A stretch of DNA of 64,000 nucleotides from Streptomyces fungicidicus. GTDB taxonomy: Bacteria > Actinomycetota > Actinomycetes > Streptomycetales > Streptomycetaceae. The notes below the pieces were generated by a model, which saw only the letters and a list, made by a program, of their open reading frames with translations, searched no databases and was not told where the DNA came from. Each line of letters begins with the position of its first letter. Position 1 is the first letter of the stretch. The stretch lies in assembly GCF_003665435.1 (NCBI RefSeq), contig NZ_CP023408.1, positions 620,001-684,000 of the forward strand. The letters run 5' to 3'. A program made the position numbers and the translations under genes. Below, piece by piece: positions 43,644 to 52,767 of the stretch.

Positions 43644-45152
43644 ATGAGCGAAGAGAACAAGCATCACGCCACCGCTGCCGCCATCCTCCCGCTCGTCGGC
43701 GGCGCGCGGAACGTGACGTCGGTGGCCCACTGCATGACCCGCCTCCGGCTGGGGCTGCACGACCGCTCCCTCGTACAGGACGAGCGCATCAAGGCTCTCC
43801 CCGCGGTCATGGGGGTCGTCGAGGACGACACGTACCAGATCGTGCTGGGGCCGGGGACCGTCGCCAGGGTCACCCCGGAGTTCGAGGCCCTCGTCGACGC
43901 GGAGAAGTCCGCGGCCGCCCCGGAGTACGGGCCCGAACCGGTGACGGCCGGGGAGCTCGCGGCGCAGGGAGCGGCGCTCAGGGCGGAACGGAAGGCCAGG
44001 AACGCCACGCCGTTCAAGCTGTTCCTGCGCAGGATCGCGAACATCTTCGTGCCGCTGATCCCCGCCCTCATCGGCTGCGGCATCATCGCGGGTCTGAACG
44101 GCCTGCTGGTCAACCTGCACTGGCTGCCGGGACTCACCCCGGCCCTGACCGCCATGGCGTCCGGGTTCATGGCGCTGATCGCCGTCTTCGTCGGCTACCA
44201 CACGGCCAAGGAGTTCGGCGGCACACCCGTCCTGGGCGGCGCCGTCGCGTCGGTCATCGTCTACGCCGGGGTCGCCGACGTCGAGGCGTTCGGCCGGCAC
44301 CTCTCACCGGGACAGGGCGGTGTGCTCGGCGCCCTAGGCGCCGCGTGGCTCGGGGTGTACGTGGAGAAGCAGTGCCGGCGCCGGGTGCCCGAGGCCGTCG
44401 ACGTACTGGTGACGCCCACCGTCACGGTGCTCGTGGCCGGGCTGGCGACCCTCTTCGGGCTGATGTTCCTCGCCGGTGAGGTGTCCACCTGGATCGGTGA
44501 CGCAGCCGACTGGCTGCTGTCGCACGGCGGCGCGGGCGCCGGGTTCCTCCTCGGCGGGCTCTTCCTGCCGTTGGTCATGCTGGGACTGCACCAGGCCCTG
44601 ATCCCCATTCACACCACCCTCATCGAGGGAGCGGGCTTCACCGTCCTGCTGCCGATCCTGGCGATGGCGGGCGCGGGACAGGTCGGCGCGGCGATCGCCA
44701 TCTACCTGCGGCTTCCCCGCAACACCTCGATCCGGACCACCATCAAGTCCGCGCTCTGGCCCGGATTCCTCGGCGTCGGGGAGCCCCTCATCTACGGTGT
44801 GTCCCTGCCCCTGGGCCGCCCGTTCGTCACCGCCTGCGCGGGCGGCGCGTTCGGCGGCGCCTTCGTCGGTCTCTTCAACCAGCTGGGCACCGACGTCGGT
44901 TCCACCGCCATCGGTCCCTCGGGCTGGGCGCTCTTCCCCCTCCTCGACGGCAACCACGGCCTGGGACGGACGGTCGCCGTCTACGCCGCCGGCCTGCTCG
45001 TCGGCTACGCGGCCGGCTTCCTCGCGACCTACTACTTCGGCTTCACCAGGACCATGCTCACGGAACTCAACTCGGCGCCCGCCCCCGCGCCGCAGGAGCG
45101 TCCCGCCTCCGTGGAGCGGGCCGCCGAGAAGGCCGGAACCCCGGGGGCCTGA
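43644..45152 (+). CDS. PTS permease EIIBC, N-acetylmuramate (MurP)-like
   Basis: A 502-residue membrane protein. An EIIB domain (about 10-90) has the phosphorylated Cys30 in VAHCMTRLRL. A ~40-residue linker leads to the EIIC domain (about 125-480) with ten or so helices and motifs PALIGCGIIAGLNGL, GGLFLPLVMLGLHQALIPIH and LWPGFLGVGEPLIYGVSLPLG. There is no EIIA domain. The glucose/sucrose superfamily layout without EIIA resembles MurP, which transports N-acetylmuramic acid and borrows an EIIA. Substrate is inferred partly from the RpiR-like operator. The ribosome-binding site is weak (AAGG 14 bases away). The downstream GNAT gene may be co-transcribed. Confidence 0.85.
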   Translation: MSEENKHHATAAAILPLVGGARNVTSVAHCMTRLRLGLHDRSLVQDERIKALPAVMGVVEDDTYQIVLGPGTVARVTPEFEALVDAEKSAAAPEYGPEPVTAGELAAQGAALRAERKARNATPFKLFLRRIANIFVPLIPALIGCGIIAGLNGLLVNLHWLPGLTPALTAMASGFMALIAVFVGYHTAKEFGGTPVLGGAVASVIVYAGVADVEAFGRHLSPGQGGVLGALGAAWLGVYVEKQCRRRVPEAVDVLVTPTVTVLVAGLATLFGLMFLAGEVSTWIGDAADWLLSHGGAGAGFLLGGLFLPLVMLGLHQALIPIHTTLIEGAGFTVLLPILAMAGAGQVGAAIAIYLRLPRNTSIRTTIKSALWPGFLGVGEPLIYGVSLPLGRPFVTACAGGAFGGAFVGLFNQLGTDVGSTAIGPSGWALFPLLDGNHGLGRTVAVYAAGLLVGYAAGFLATYYFGFTRTMLTELNSAPAPAPQERPASVERAAEKAGTPGA

Positions 45153-45230
45153 CGGGTCATGACGGAGCGTCCTCATGGAAGGCGAGGCAACTCGGCGGCG
45201 GTCGCGGGGAAGCTGTGCTTGCATTCTGCG

Positions 45231-45791
45231 GTGACCCACAGGAGCCCCGACGCCACGCACACCGCCGCCCCCTCGATCCGCGACCGCACCGGCGACGACC
45301 TGGAGGAGTGCGTCAGGGTGCTCGGCGAAGTCCACCGCAGTGACGGCTATCCGGTGAACTGGCCGGAGGATCCCGCCGGATGGCTTTCGCGCGGTTCCGA
45401 ACTGGGCGCCTGGATCGTCGAGGCCGACGGCCGAGTCGCCGGGCACGTGAGCCTGGCCCCGGGTGGCCCGGACGACGTGGCCCCCGGCGTCTGGAGCGAG
45501 CACGGCGCCGGGAGGGCGCCGGATCGCACCGCCGTGCTCGGCCGGCTGTTCGTGGCACCGCGGGCGAGGGGGCGCGGAGTGGGCGCGCTGCTGATCGGCC
45601 GGGCCGTCGAGCGGGCCCGGCACGCCGGCCTGCATCCCGTGCTCGACGTCGTGTCCACCGACACCGCGGCGATGGCCCTGTACGAGCGTCTCGGCTGGCA
45701 GCCGATGGCCACGGTCCAGCGGCAGTGGACCCCCGGCCGGACGGTGACCGTCCACTGCTACGGCGCGCCGCCCGGCGTCCCCGCGCCGTGA
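45231..45791 (+). CDS. GNAT family N-acetyltransferase
   Basis: About 186 residues. The GNAT core has acetyl-CoA motif A in LGRLFVAPRARGRGVGALLIGRAVERA and motif B in AMALYERLGWQPMA. A free-standing cytoplasmic acetyltransferase; the substrate is unknown. The start is uncertain: GTG 45231 lies just before the domain, but the frame is open from ATG 45159, seven bases after the permease stop. Neither has a strong ribosome-binding site. Confidence 0.85.
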   Translation: MTHRSPDATHTAAPSIRDRTGDDLEECVRVLGEVHRSDGYPVNWPEDPAGWLSRGSELGAWIVEADGRVAGHVSLAPGGPDDVAPGVWSEHGAGRAPDRTAVLGRLFVAPRARGRGVGALLIGRAVERARHAGLHPVLDVVSTDTAAMALYERLGWQPMATVQRQWTPGRTVTVHCYGAPPGVPAP

Positions 45792-45935
45792 GGCGGCCCG
45801 CCCGCCGCGTGAAATTCCCGGAACTGCCGCCGGTATGACGTTCCGTCGGCCCGGCGCCGGTCGCACCATGAACAGACCACGCCGCCGCTGACCCCCGTTC
45901 AGTGCCGGCCCCGTCCCCGTCCGACTGGAGAGCGC

Positions 45936-46808
45936 ATGAAGCCCAGATCCGTACGCCCCGCCAGGGCCGGCCGCACCGCCGCCGTGCTCGCCGCCGTCCT
46001 GCTGGCGACGACCGCACCCGCGACGGCCGCCGCCACCCCGGGAACCGCCGCCCCGGCGGTCCCGCTGCGGGTGGCGACGTACAACATCCACGCCGGGGCC
46101 GGCGAGGACCAGGTCTTCGACCTCGACCGCACCGCGGCGGCCATACGCGGTCTGCGCGCCGACGTGATCGGCCTGCAGGAGGTCGACGTCCACTGGGGCG
46201 CCCGGAGCGACTTCGCCGACGAGGCACGCGCACTGGCCGACAGGCTGGGCATGCGGGTGTTCTTCGCCCCCATCTACGACCTGGACCCGGCCACCGCGGA
46301 CGGCGAGCGCCGGCAGTACGGAGTCGCCGTGCTGAGCCGCCACCCGGTGCTCGCCGCCGAGAACCACGAGATCACCCGGCTCTCCACCCAGAGCTCCGAC
46401 CCGGTGCCCGCCCCGGCCCCCGGCTTCGCCGAGGTCGTGGTCGGCGTGCGGGGCGCGCGGGTGCACGTCTACACCACACACCTGGACTACCGGGCCGATC
46501 CCTCGGTCCGCGAGGCCCAGGTGGCGGACATGCTCGAGGTGCTCGCCGCCGACCGCGGCCCGAAGGTCCTCGTCGGCGACTTCAACGCCGAGGCGACCGC
46601 CCCCGAGCTCTCCCCGCTGTGGGGGAGGCTGCGGGACGCCGCCCCCGCCGCCGGCCCGACCTATCCGGCGGCCGAGCCGGTCAAGCGGATCGACCTGATC
46701 ACCGTCTCACCCGGCATCGGGGTGAGGGACGCCCGCACGGTGGCGACGGAGGCGTCGGACCACCGGCCCGTGGTGGCCGACCTGACGATCCACCGCCGCG
46801 GCCGCTGA
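45936..46808 (+). CDS. Secreted endonuclease/exonuclease/phosphatase family protein
   Basis: A 290-residue protein with a long signal peptide (basic MKPRSVRPARAGR, hydrophobic AAVLAAVLLATTAPATAAA, cleavage near 33). The EEP fold follows with VATYNIHAG, GLQEVDVHW (metal-binding Glu), VGDFNAE and ASDHRPVVADL (catalytic His). Relatives hydrolyse phosphodiesters in nucleic acids, lipids or inositol compounds. Exported, so nutrient scavenging of phosphate is plausible but unproven. GGAGAG precedes the ATG. Confidence 0.9.
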   Translation: MKPRSVRPARAGRTAAVLAAVLLATTAPATAAATPGTAAPAVPLRVATYNIHAGAGEDQVFDLDRTAAAIRGLRADVIGLQEVDVHWGARSDFADEARALADRLGMRVFFAPIYDLDPATADGERRQYGVAVLSRHPVLAAENHEITRLSTQSSDPVPAPAPGFAEVVVGVRGARVHVYTTHLDYRADPSVREAQVADMLEVLAADRGPKVLVGDFNAEATAPELSPLWGRLRDAAPAAGPTYPAAEPVKRIDLITVSPGIGVRDARTVATEASDHRPVVADLTIHRRGR

Positions 46809-46813
46809 ACCGT

Positions 46814-48397
46814 TCACTCCTCGCCGGAGACGGTCCGCTCCTCACCGGCGGCTTCGGGCGCGCTGCCGCCCTGGAGACGCTCCAGGTCGGAGGGGCGGAC
46901 CTGAATGGCCAGCACGGCGATCAGGGCGGCGAGCACGGCGAAGGCCGCCGCCATGACGAAGGCCGCCGAGACACCGTGGGTGAGGACCTCGTCGCCCCAG
47001 GGCGAGGGCAGTTGCCCGGTGCGGCGGAACTGCGTGAGCTCGGCGGGGTTCGCCTGCCGCAAGAAGAGCGGGACCTGTTTCGCCGCCTCGTTGCTGCTCG
47101 CCGTGCCGTAGACCGTGACCAGGATGGACAGGCCGAGCGAGCCGCCGACCTGCTGGGTGGCGTTGAGCAGACCGGACGCCGCGCCGCTCTCCCGGACGCG
47201 CACGTTGGACAGCGCCATCAGCGTCAGCGACACGAACTCCATGCCCATCCCGAGGCCGAAGACCAGCATCGGGCCGAGGACGCTGCCCGCATAGGTGGAG
47301 TGCACGTCGGTCAGGGTCAGCCAGGCCAGGCCCGCCGCCGCCAGCACCCCGCCCCCGACCATGAAGGGCTTGGGGCCGTACACCGGCAGGAACCGCGAGG
47401 CCAGCCCGGCCCCGACGGCGATGACCGCACTGACCGGCAGGAAGGCGAGTCCGGCCCGCAGCGGACTGAAGTCGAGCACGTTCTGCACGAAGAGCGTCAG
47501 GAAGAAGAACATGCCGAACAACGCCGCGGCCAGGCACAGCATGATGCCGTACGTGCCCGCACGGTTGCGGTCGGCGAACATGTGCAGCGGGGTGATCGGC
47601 TGCCGGGACCTCCTCTCGACGAGGACGAACACCACGAGGACGACGACGGCCGCCCCGAACGAGGCCATCGTGAGCGCGTCCCGCCAGCCGTCCTGCGCCG
47701 CCCTGATGAACCCGTAGACCAGCAGCACCATGCCCGCGGTGGAGGTCAGCGCGCCGGTGATGTCGAAGCGCCCCGGATGGCGCTCGGACTCCTTGATCCA
47801 GCGTGGTGCGGCCAGGGCGATGAGGATGCCGATGGGGACGTTGACGAAGAGCACCCACCGCCAGTTCAGCCACTCGACCAGCATCCCGCCGGCGAGCAGC
47901 CCGATCGCGCCGCCGCCCGCCGACACCGCGGCGAACACCCCGAACGCCCGGTTGCGTTCCGGCCCCTCGCGGAAGGTGGTGCTGATCAGCGCCAGCGACG
48001 TCGGGGACGCGATGGCCCCGCCCACGCCCTGGAGGGCGCGCGCGGCGAGGAGTTGGCCGGAGTTCTGGGCGAGCCCGCCGAGCAGGGACGCCACCACGAA
48101 GAGCAGCACGCCCACGATGAAGACGCGCCGTCTGCCGAGGATGTCACCGGCCCGGCCACCGAGCAGCAGCAGACCGCCGAAGGTGAGGGTGTAGGCGTTG
48201 ACCACCCACGACAGACTCGTCGTGGAGAAGTCCAGGGCGCTCTGGATGTGCGGCAGCGCGATGTTCACGATGGTGATGTCCAGCACCACCATCAGCTGGC
48301 ACGACGCGATGACGAACAGGGCCATCACGTTCCCGCCGCCCTTGTCACGGGCGGCGTCACGCGGTGCGGCGGCCGAACGCGGACTGCTGCGGGTCAT
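46814..48397 (-). CDS. MFS transporter, DHA2 (EmrB/QacA) family
   Basis: A 527-residue drug:proton antiporter-type protein with 14 predicted membrane helices. Motifs: LDITIVNIALPHIQ (helix 1), the loop motif A GGRAGDILGRRRVF, and VGGAIASPTSLALISTTF (motif C region). Expected to export a hydrophobic drug or metabolite using the proton gradient. ATG 48397 with AAAGGG upstream. No adjacent TetR/MarR regulator. It is convergent with the EEP gene and divergent from the DUF6461-like gene. Confidence 0.92.
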   Translation of the reverse strand: MTRSSPRSAAAPRDAARDKGGGNVMALFVIASCQLMVVLDITIVNIALPHIQSALDFSTTSLSWVVNAYTLTFGGLLLLGGRAGDILGRRRVFIVGVLLFVVASLLGGLAQNSGQLLAARALQGVGGAIASPTSLALISTTFREGPERNRAFGVFAAVSAGGGAIGLLAGGMLVEWLNWRWVLFVNVPIGILIALAAPRWIKESERHPGRFDITGALTSTAGMVLLVYGFIRAAQDGWRDALTMASFGAAVVVLVVFVLVERRSRQPITPLHMFADRNRAGTYGIMLCLAAALFGMFFFLTLFVQNVLDFSPLRAGLAFLPVSAVIAVGAGLASRFLPVYGPKPFMVGGGVLAAAGLAWLTLTDVHSTYAGSVLGPMLVFGLGMGMEFVSLTLMALSNVRVRESGAASGLLNATQQVGGSLGLSILVTVYGTASSNEAAKQVPLFLRQANPAELTQFRRTGQLPSPWGDEVLTHGVSAAFVMAAAFAVLAALIAVLAIQVRPSDLERLQGGSAPEAAGEERTVSGEE

Positions 48398-48486
48398 GCC
48401 TGGTCGCCCTTTCGGGAGTCCACCGTTCGACCGTACGCGCACCACCCCCCGCCCACCACTCGGGCTCCCGTGCCAGCATGCCGGGC

Positions 48487-49074
48487 ATGAAGCATGCCGA
48501 CGGGGACCGCGGACTCGACCACTTCCGCCTGCGCGACGTGCCCCTCTACACCCTCACCTTCGCCAGGGGACTGGCGCCCGGAGAGCTGCTGACCCGCATG
48601 GGCGTCGACCCCGACACCCTGGCGGTGTACGACTCGGAGGAGCTGGAGGACGAGTTCGGCGACACGCTGTTCGACGAGGACGAGCCCGTGGTGACCACGG
48701 GCACCGACGGCCCGTGGACATGGGCCTGGGAGTGGGGCGGCCGCCACGGGCTGGACGAGCGGATCCTGCGCGCGGTCTCACGGGGCACGGAGGCCGTCGC
48801 GCTGCACTACAACGAGAAGCCCATGCACGGGTTCCGGTACGCGGTGGACGGCGACGTCGTGGTCGGCTTCGACACGCTCCGGCCCGTCGCGCCCACCGGC
48901 CTGGACCCGTGGCGCCTCGGCCCGTACATGCGCCCGCTGGGTCTGACCGCGGGGCAGGCCGCCGGGCCGCACGCCGTCCTGGCCCTCGCGGAGAACGCGT
49001 TCGGGCTCCGCGTGACCCCGGCCGGTGACGGCGAGCGGCGCTGGGGCGGCAGCCTGCGCGCGCTGCCCGCCTGA
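48487..49074 (+). CDS. DUF6461-like cytoplasmic protein of unknown function
   Basis: A 195-residue acidic protein without signal peptide or membrane helices. LYTLTFARGLAPGELLTRMGVDPDTL resembles the opening of the DUF6461 family common in streptomycetes. Later parts are WTWAWEWGGRHGLDE and NEKPMHGFRYAVDGDVVVGFD. No catalytic motif is evident. The ATG at 48487 is chosen over ATG 48478 three codons upstream; neither has a good ribosome-binding site. Confidence 0.7.
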   Translation: MKHADGDRGLDHFRLRDVPLYTLTFARGLAPGELLTRMGVDPDTLAVYDSEELEDEFGDTLFDEDEPVVTTGTDGPWTWAWEWGGRHGLDERILRAVSRGTEAVALHYNEKPMHGFRYAVDGDVVVGFDTLRPVAPTGLDPWRLGPYMRPLGLTAGQAAGPHAVLALAENAFGLRVTPAGDGERRWGGSLRALPA

Positions 49075-49076
49075 GG

Positions 49077-50408
49077 TCAGCCGGTCGCGCGGCGCTCGAC
49101 GTACAGGCGGCCGTCCTTCCGGCCGGTCCACTCCAGCCGCACCACCCCGGGCACGGCGGCGTCGCCGACGCGCTCCGGGTGCTTCCAGTGCCCGGCGGCC
49201 GGGTTGCGGAAGAACGTCGCCCACAGACGGCCCTGGTGGTCCTCGAAGAAGTTGTTGTGCCCCGCGCCCACGCCCGCGGTCCACCGCTCGGAGTACGGGC
49301 CCTCGAAGCGGTCGGAGACGGCGACGATCGCGTCGTACTGGTACTGCACACGCCCCGTGCCGGGCGGGTCGTAGGCGTTGCGGGTGCTGCCGTAGGCGTC
49401 GACCGAGGTACGGTCCCACGCGGCGTGGACCAGGTAGTACCTGCCCTGGTACTTGAACACGTAGGCGCCCTCGAGATACGGCTCGGGGGAGTAGGGCGTC
49501 TGCCGGAACCTGGGGAGGTCCGTCGTCGTGACGATGTCCTCCATGTCGTCCCGGAACCTGGCGTACAGGTCGTTGTGCAGCACCAGCCAGGCGGCGTCGC
49601 CCTCGCTGTACAGACCGCCGTCGATGTGGTGGTAGGCGCCGGGCTCGATGAAGCCCGGCCCGCCGATGAAGGAGTCGCCGAAGGGCTTCTCCAGATTCCC
49701 CTTGATCAGCCGGTACGGCCCCTCGACGCCGCCCTCGCTCACGAGCATGAACGAGCCGACCTTGCGGGAGTGGTCGCCCATGCACGCGACGATGTACCAC
49801 TTCCCCTTGAAGTGGTGCACCTCCGACGCCCACACGTTGCCGCGTTTGCCGAACTGCTCGTCGTGCCAGTACTCCTGCCAGGGGGCGACGACGGTACGGC
49901 CGGGCCGGTTCTCCCCCGCGAACTCGGGCGACCACACCTTGCCCTTCTCGGCGTCCGGCCGGATGCCGGTCGTGTCGGCCAGCCGCCACGGCCCCTCGAG
50001 TGAGGGAGCCACCCACACGAAGATGCCGTCGTTCCAGGGTCCGGCCGCTTCCAGCCCGGGCACCCGGGTGGTGCCCGTGGCCACGTAGACGGGGCGCCCG
50101 CCGACGACGAAGTAGTTGACGTAGGTGTCCCGCATCCACACCCGGCCCAGTTCCCGGTCACGGGGGCGCGGCTCCAGCGGGAGGACGAAGGAGTTGTCCT
50201 CCCGCGGCCACAGGTCCAGCCGGGTGTCCGCGACACCGTAGGGCTCGGGATCGGGCCAGTTCGACGGCCGGCGCCGTGACGACGCGGCGTGTGACGGCGC
50301 GGGCGGGGCCGCCTGCGCGGTGGACGCGGGAAGGGCGGCAGCCGTTCCCAGGCCGGCGGCGCCGGCCAGCAAGGAGCGGCGGCGCACACGGTTCTCGGCA
50401 CCGGTCAT
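49077..50408 (-). CDS. Tat-exported glycoside hydrolase family 43-like protein
   Basis: A 443-residue secreted protein. The N-terminus is a Tat signal (RVRRRSLLAGAAGLGTAAALPASTAQA, cleavage near 34). The remainder has the five-bladed propeller character of GH43/GH62-type enzymes: repeated W/Y/G-rich blades such as DTYVNYFVVGGRPVYVATG, SPEPYLEGAYVFKYQGRYYLVHA and GAGHNNFFEDHQGRLWATFF. Likely substrates are arabinose- or xylose-containing glycans; specificity is not readable. It is divergent from the ROK regulator gene, with paired AATAATCC motifs between them. Confidence 0.82.
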   Translation of the reverse strand: MTGAENRVRRRSLLAGAAGLGTAAALPASTAQAAPPAPSHAASSRRRPSNWPDPEPYGVADTRLDLWPREDNSFVLPLEPRPRDRELGRVWMRDTYVNYFVVGGRPVYVATGTTRVPGLEAAGPWNDGIFVWVAPSLEGPWRLADTTGIRPDAEKGKVWSPEFAGENRPGRTVVAPWQEYWHDEQFGKRGNVWASEVHHFKGKWYIVACMGDHSRKVGSFMLVSEGGVEGPYRLIKGNLEKPFGDSFIGGPGFIEPGAYHHIDGGLYSEGDAAWLVLHNDLYARFRDDMEDIVTTTDLPRFRQTPYSPEPYLEGAYVFKYQGRYYLVHAAWDRTSVDAYGSTRNAYDPPGTGRVQYQYDAIVAVSDRFEGPYSERWTAGVGAGHNNFFEDHQGRLWATFFRNPAAGHWKHPERVGDAAVPGVVRLEWTGRKDGRLYVERRATG

Positions 50409-50524
50409 CAGTCGCGTTCTCCTTCGTCGGCCCCGCCGGAACCCATCGGCGGCTCAGGGCGGAGCCGGGTGACGGGGGTGTGCGGCACAGCATGCGAACG
50501 CCGGTGCATTTACGTCAACAGGGC

Positions 50525-50537
50525 GGACGAATAATCC
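50525..50537. promoter_or_regulatory. First copy of the AATAATCC motif
   Basis: GGACGAATAATCC lies about 117 bases upstream of the GH43 start and shares GACG(G)AATAATCC with a second element at 50612-50626. Two copies in one divergent promoter region suggest sites for the adjacent ROK regulator. Confidence 0.45.
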
Positions 50538-50609
50538 TGGAAACCCAGGCAGCTGGGCGCGAGCCGATCAGCACGTATGAACGCTTCATTGCAATTTTCT
50601 GTCGGAGTG

Positions 50610-50638
50610 TTGACGGAATAATCCGGTCTCCCTACGTT
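50610..50638 (+). promoter_or_regulatory. Promoter of the ROK regulator (leaderless transcript likely), with internal palindrome
   Basis: TTGACG (50610-50615) and TACGTT (50633-50638) are spaced by exactly 17 bases. The expected transcript start (about 50645-50646) coincides with the ATG at 50646, predicting a leaderless mRNA. CGGAATAATCCGG (50614-50626) sits between the two elements and would make a repressor site. Confidence 0.6.
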
Positions 50639-50645
50639 GACCGGC

Positions 50646-51911
50646 ATGCAGATGCCCAGCGGAGTGCACGCACTGGTCAGGCGTACCCATGAGGAACGCG
50701 TCCTTCGTGCGCTGCAGGAGAACGGCGCCATGAGCCGCGGCGAGATCGCCCGCGTCGTGGGCCTGTCCCGCACGACCCTCTCCGAGATCACCGGACACCT
50801 CCTGCAACGAGGCGCGATCGTGGTCGTGGACACCGACGCCTCGAAGCGGGAGGGCAGCGGCCGGCCCGCCGCGCGGCTGGCGCTCGATCCCGCGTCGGCG
50901 CAGTTCATGGGCGTCGACTTCGGCCACCGCCGGGTCCATGTCGTCGTGGCCGACGCCTCGCACGAGGTCATGGCCTCGGGAGCGGCCCGGTACGACGACA
51001 CGACCCCCTGGCAGGAGCGGACCGGGCTCGCCCTCGGGCTGGTCGAGCGGCTCACCGCCGAGGCCGACGTCCACTTCGGCGCGCTCCAGGGCATCGGCAT
51101 CGGCGTGCCGGGGCCCTACCCGGCCCCGGAGGGCTCGGCCCCGTCCCGCGCCACCCCCGTGGGGACGGTCCTGCGCCCTGCCCCGGAAGGCGTCGACGTC
51201 GCCTTCGCGGAACGCTTCGACGCCCCGGTGATCGTCGACAACAACACACGTCTGGCCGCCCTCGCCGAGGCGATCACCGGCGCCGACAGCGTCGCCGACC
51301 TGGTGTACGTCCGCCTGTCGGACGGCGTCGGCGGCGGCCTCGTCGTCGGCGGGCACCTGGTGACCGGCTCGTCGGGGCTGGCCGGCGAGCTCGGGCACGT
51401 GACCGTCGAACCGGCGGGCCGGCCGTGCCGGTGCGGCAAACGGGGCTGTCTGGAGACGGTCGCCTCGGTCCCCGCGATCCTCGCCGCCTGCTGGGAGTTC
51501 GGCCTGCCCCTGGAGAACCTGCGGGACCTGGCGGACGCCGTCTCCCGTGCCCACCCGGTCGTCGACCGGGTGCTGCGCGAGGCGGCCGCCGCGCTCGGCC
51601 GCGTCGTCGGAGCCGCGACGATGACCCTCAACCCGGCGAAGGTCGTCATCGGCGGCGAGATCACGCAGCTGGCGCCCGTCATCGTCGAGCAGGTCGCCGC
51701 CACCCTCGCCGCCGACCTCTTCCCCACCGCGTCGGCCGGTCCGGCCGTCGAGGCCGCGCGGCTCTCGGACGACGACGGCGCCATCGGCGCCCTCGCCGCG
51801 GTCTTCCACAACTCCCCACTCCTGGCGCGGTACCCCGAGACCACCGATGTGACGGCAGGTCCGGGGACCGACGATCCCACCATCGAAGGAGCCGTCCATG
51901 TCCGTCCTTGA
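50646..51911 (+). CDS. ROK family transcriptional regulator
   Basis: About 421 residues. The N-terminal winged helix (about 10-70; MSRGEIARVVGLSRTTLSEITGHLLQRG) is followed by a ROK sugar-kinase-like domain (GVDFGHRRVHVVVAD ATP-site strand, VDNNTRLAALAE, GELGHVTVEPAGRPCRCGKRGCLE zinc motif). Such repressors respond to sugars or sugar derivatives. It is first in an operon with an SsuABC-like importer, sulfatase and FGE; its end overlaps the permease gene by 14 bases. ATG 50646 fits a leaderless transcript; ATG 50652 is also possible. Confidence 0.92.
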   Translation: MQMPSGVHALVRRTHEERVLRALQENGAMSRGEIARVVGLSRTTLSEITGHLLQRGAIVVVDTDASKREGSGRPAARLALDPASAQFMGVDFGHRRVHVVVADASHEVMASGAARYDDTTPWQERTGLALGLVERLTAEADVHFGALQGIGIGVPGPYPAPEGSAPSRATPVGTVLRPAPEGVDVAFAERFDAPVIVDNNTRLAALAEAITGADSVADLVYVRLSDGVGGGLVVGGHLVTGSSGLAGELGHVTVEPAGRPCRCGKRGCLETVASVPAILAACWEFGLPLENLRDLADAVSRAHPVVDRVLREAAAALGRVVGAATMTLNPAKVVIGGEITQLAPVIVEQVAATLAADLFPTASAGPAVEAARLSDDDGAIGALAAVFHNSPLLARYPETTDVTAGPGTDDPTIEGAVHVRP

Positions 51912-52767
51912 CAAGCGGCGAGCCGGACCGCGCCACCCCGCCGGCGGGGAGACGACCCCGGCCGCGGACGACACCGGGCCCCCGGACGCCAAGAAGACCG
52001 CGGCGGAGCGTCCGGGAACCGGCCGGCGCGGGCTTCCCCTGGCCCTCAACGCCGTGTCCGTCGCCCTGGGCATCGCACTGTGGTGGGCCCTGGCGTCCGC
52101 CGGGTTCAAACTGCCGACGCCGCCGGAGGTCGTCTCCCGGGCGGGGACGCTGATCGAGGACGGGACCCTCGGCGAGGACGTCCTCGCCAGCCTCACCCGC
52201 GTACTGATCGGCTTCGCGCTGGGTACGGCCGCGGCCGTACCGGTCGGCTTCCTCATGGGCTGGTACGGCATCGCCCGCGGCCTGATGGAACCCTGGATCC
52301 AGTTCTTCCGCACCGTCCCGCCGCTGGCGATCATCCCGCTGGCCGTGGTCGTCATGGGCATCGACGAGACCCCGAAGATCTTCGTCATCTTCCTCGCCGC
52401 GTTCCTCGCCTGCGTGATCTCCACGTTCCAGGGCGTGGTGAACGTCGACCGCACACTGATCAACGCGGCACGGGTCCTGGGAGCGAAGGACGCGGTCATC
52501 TTCGCCCGTGTGGTGGTGCCCGCCTCCACCCCCTTCATCCTCGTCGGCATGCGGGTCGGCCTCGGCTCGGCCTGGGCCACCCTGGTCGCCGCGGAGCTGA
52601 TCGCCGCCCAGGAGGGCCTCGGCTACCGCATGCAGAACGCCCAGCTCTACTACGACCTGCCGACCATCTTCGTCGGACTGATCTCGATCGGGATCCTCGG
52701 TCTGCTCATGGACCGCATCCTGCTCCTCGCGGAACGCAAGCTCACCGGATGGCAGGAACGCCGATGA
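51898..52767 (+). CDS. ABC transporter permease (SsuC/TauC-like)
   Basis: A 289-residue BPD-type permease. A ~45-residue polar N-terminal extension precedes six helices. The EAA-like loop is AARVLGAKDAVIFARVVVPASTPFILVG. This subfamily imports alkanesulfonates, taurine, nitrate or thiamine precursors. Co-location with a sulfatase suggests uptake of an organosulfate. The ATG overlaps the ROK gene end, and its own stop overlaps the ATPase start (ATGA). Confidence 0.93.
   Translation: MSVLDKRRAGPRHPAGGETTPAADDTGPPDAKKTAAERPGTGRRGLPLALNAVSVALGIALWWALASAGFKLPTPPEVVSRAGTLIEDGTLGEDVLASLTRVLIGFALGTAAAVPVGFLMGWYGIARGLMEPWIQFFRTVPPLAIIPLAVVVMGIDETPKIFVIFLAAFLACVISTFQGVVNVDRTLINAARVLGAKDAVIFARVVVPASTPFILVGMRVGLGSAWATLVAAELIAAQEGLGYRMQNAQLYYDLPTIFVGLISIGILGLLMDRILLLAERKLTGWQERR

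Noticed and set aside
45902..48490. 862-codon plus-strand frame
   Set aside because: It runs out of frame through the EEP gene and then antisense through the MFS gene; the product is low complexity.
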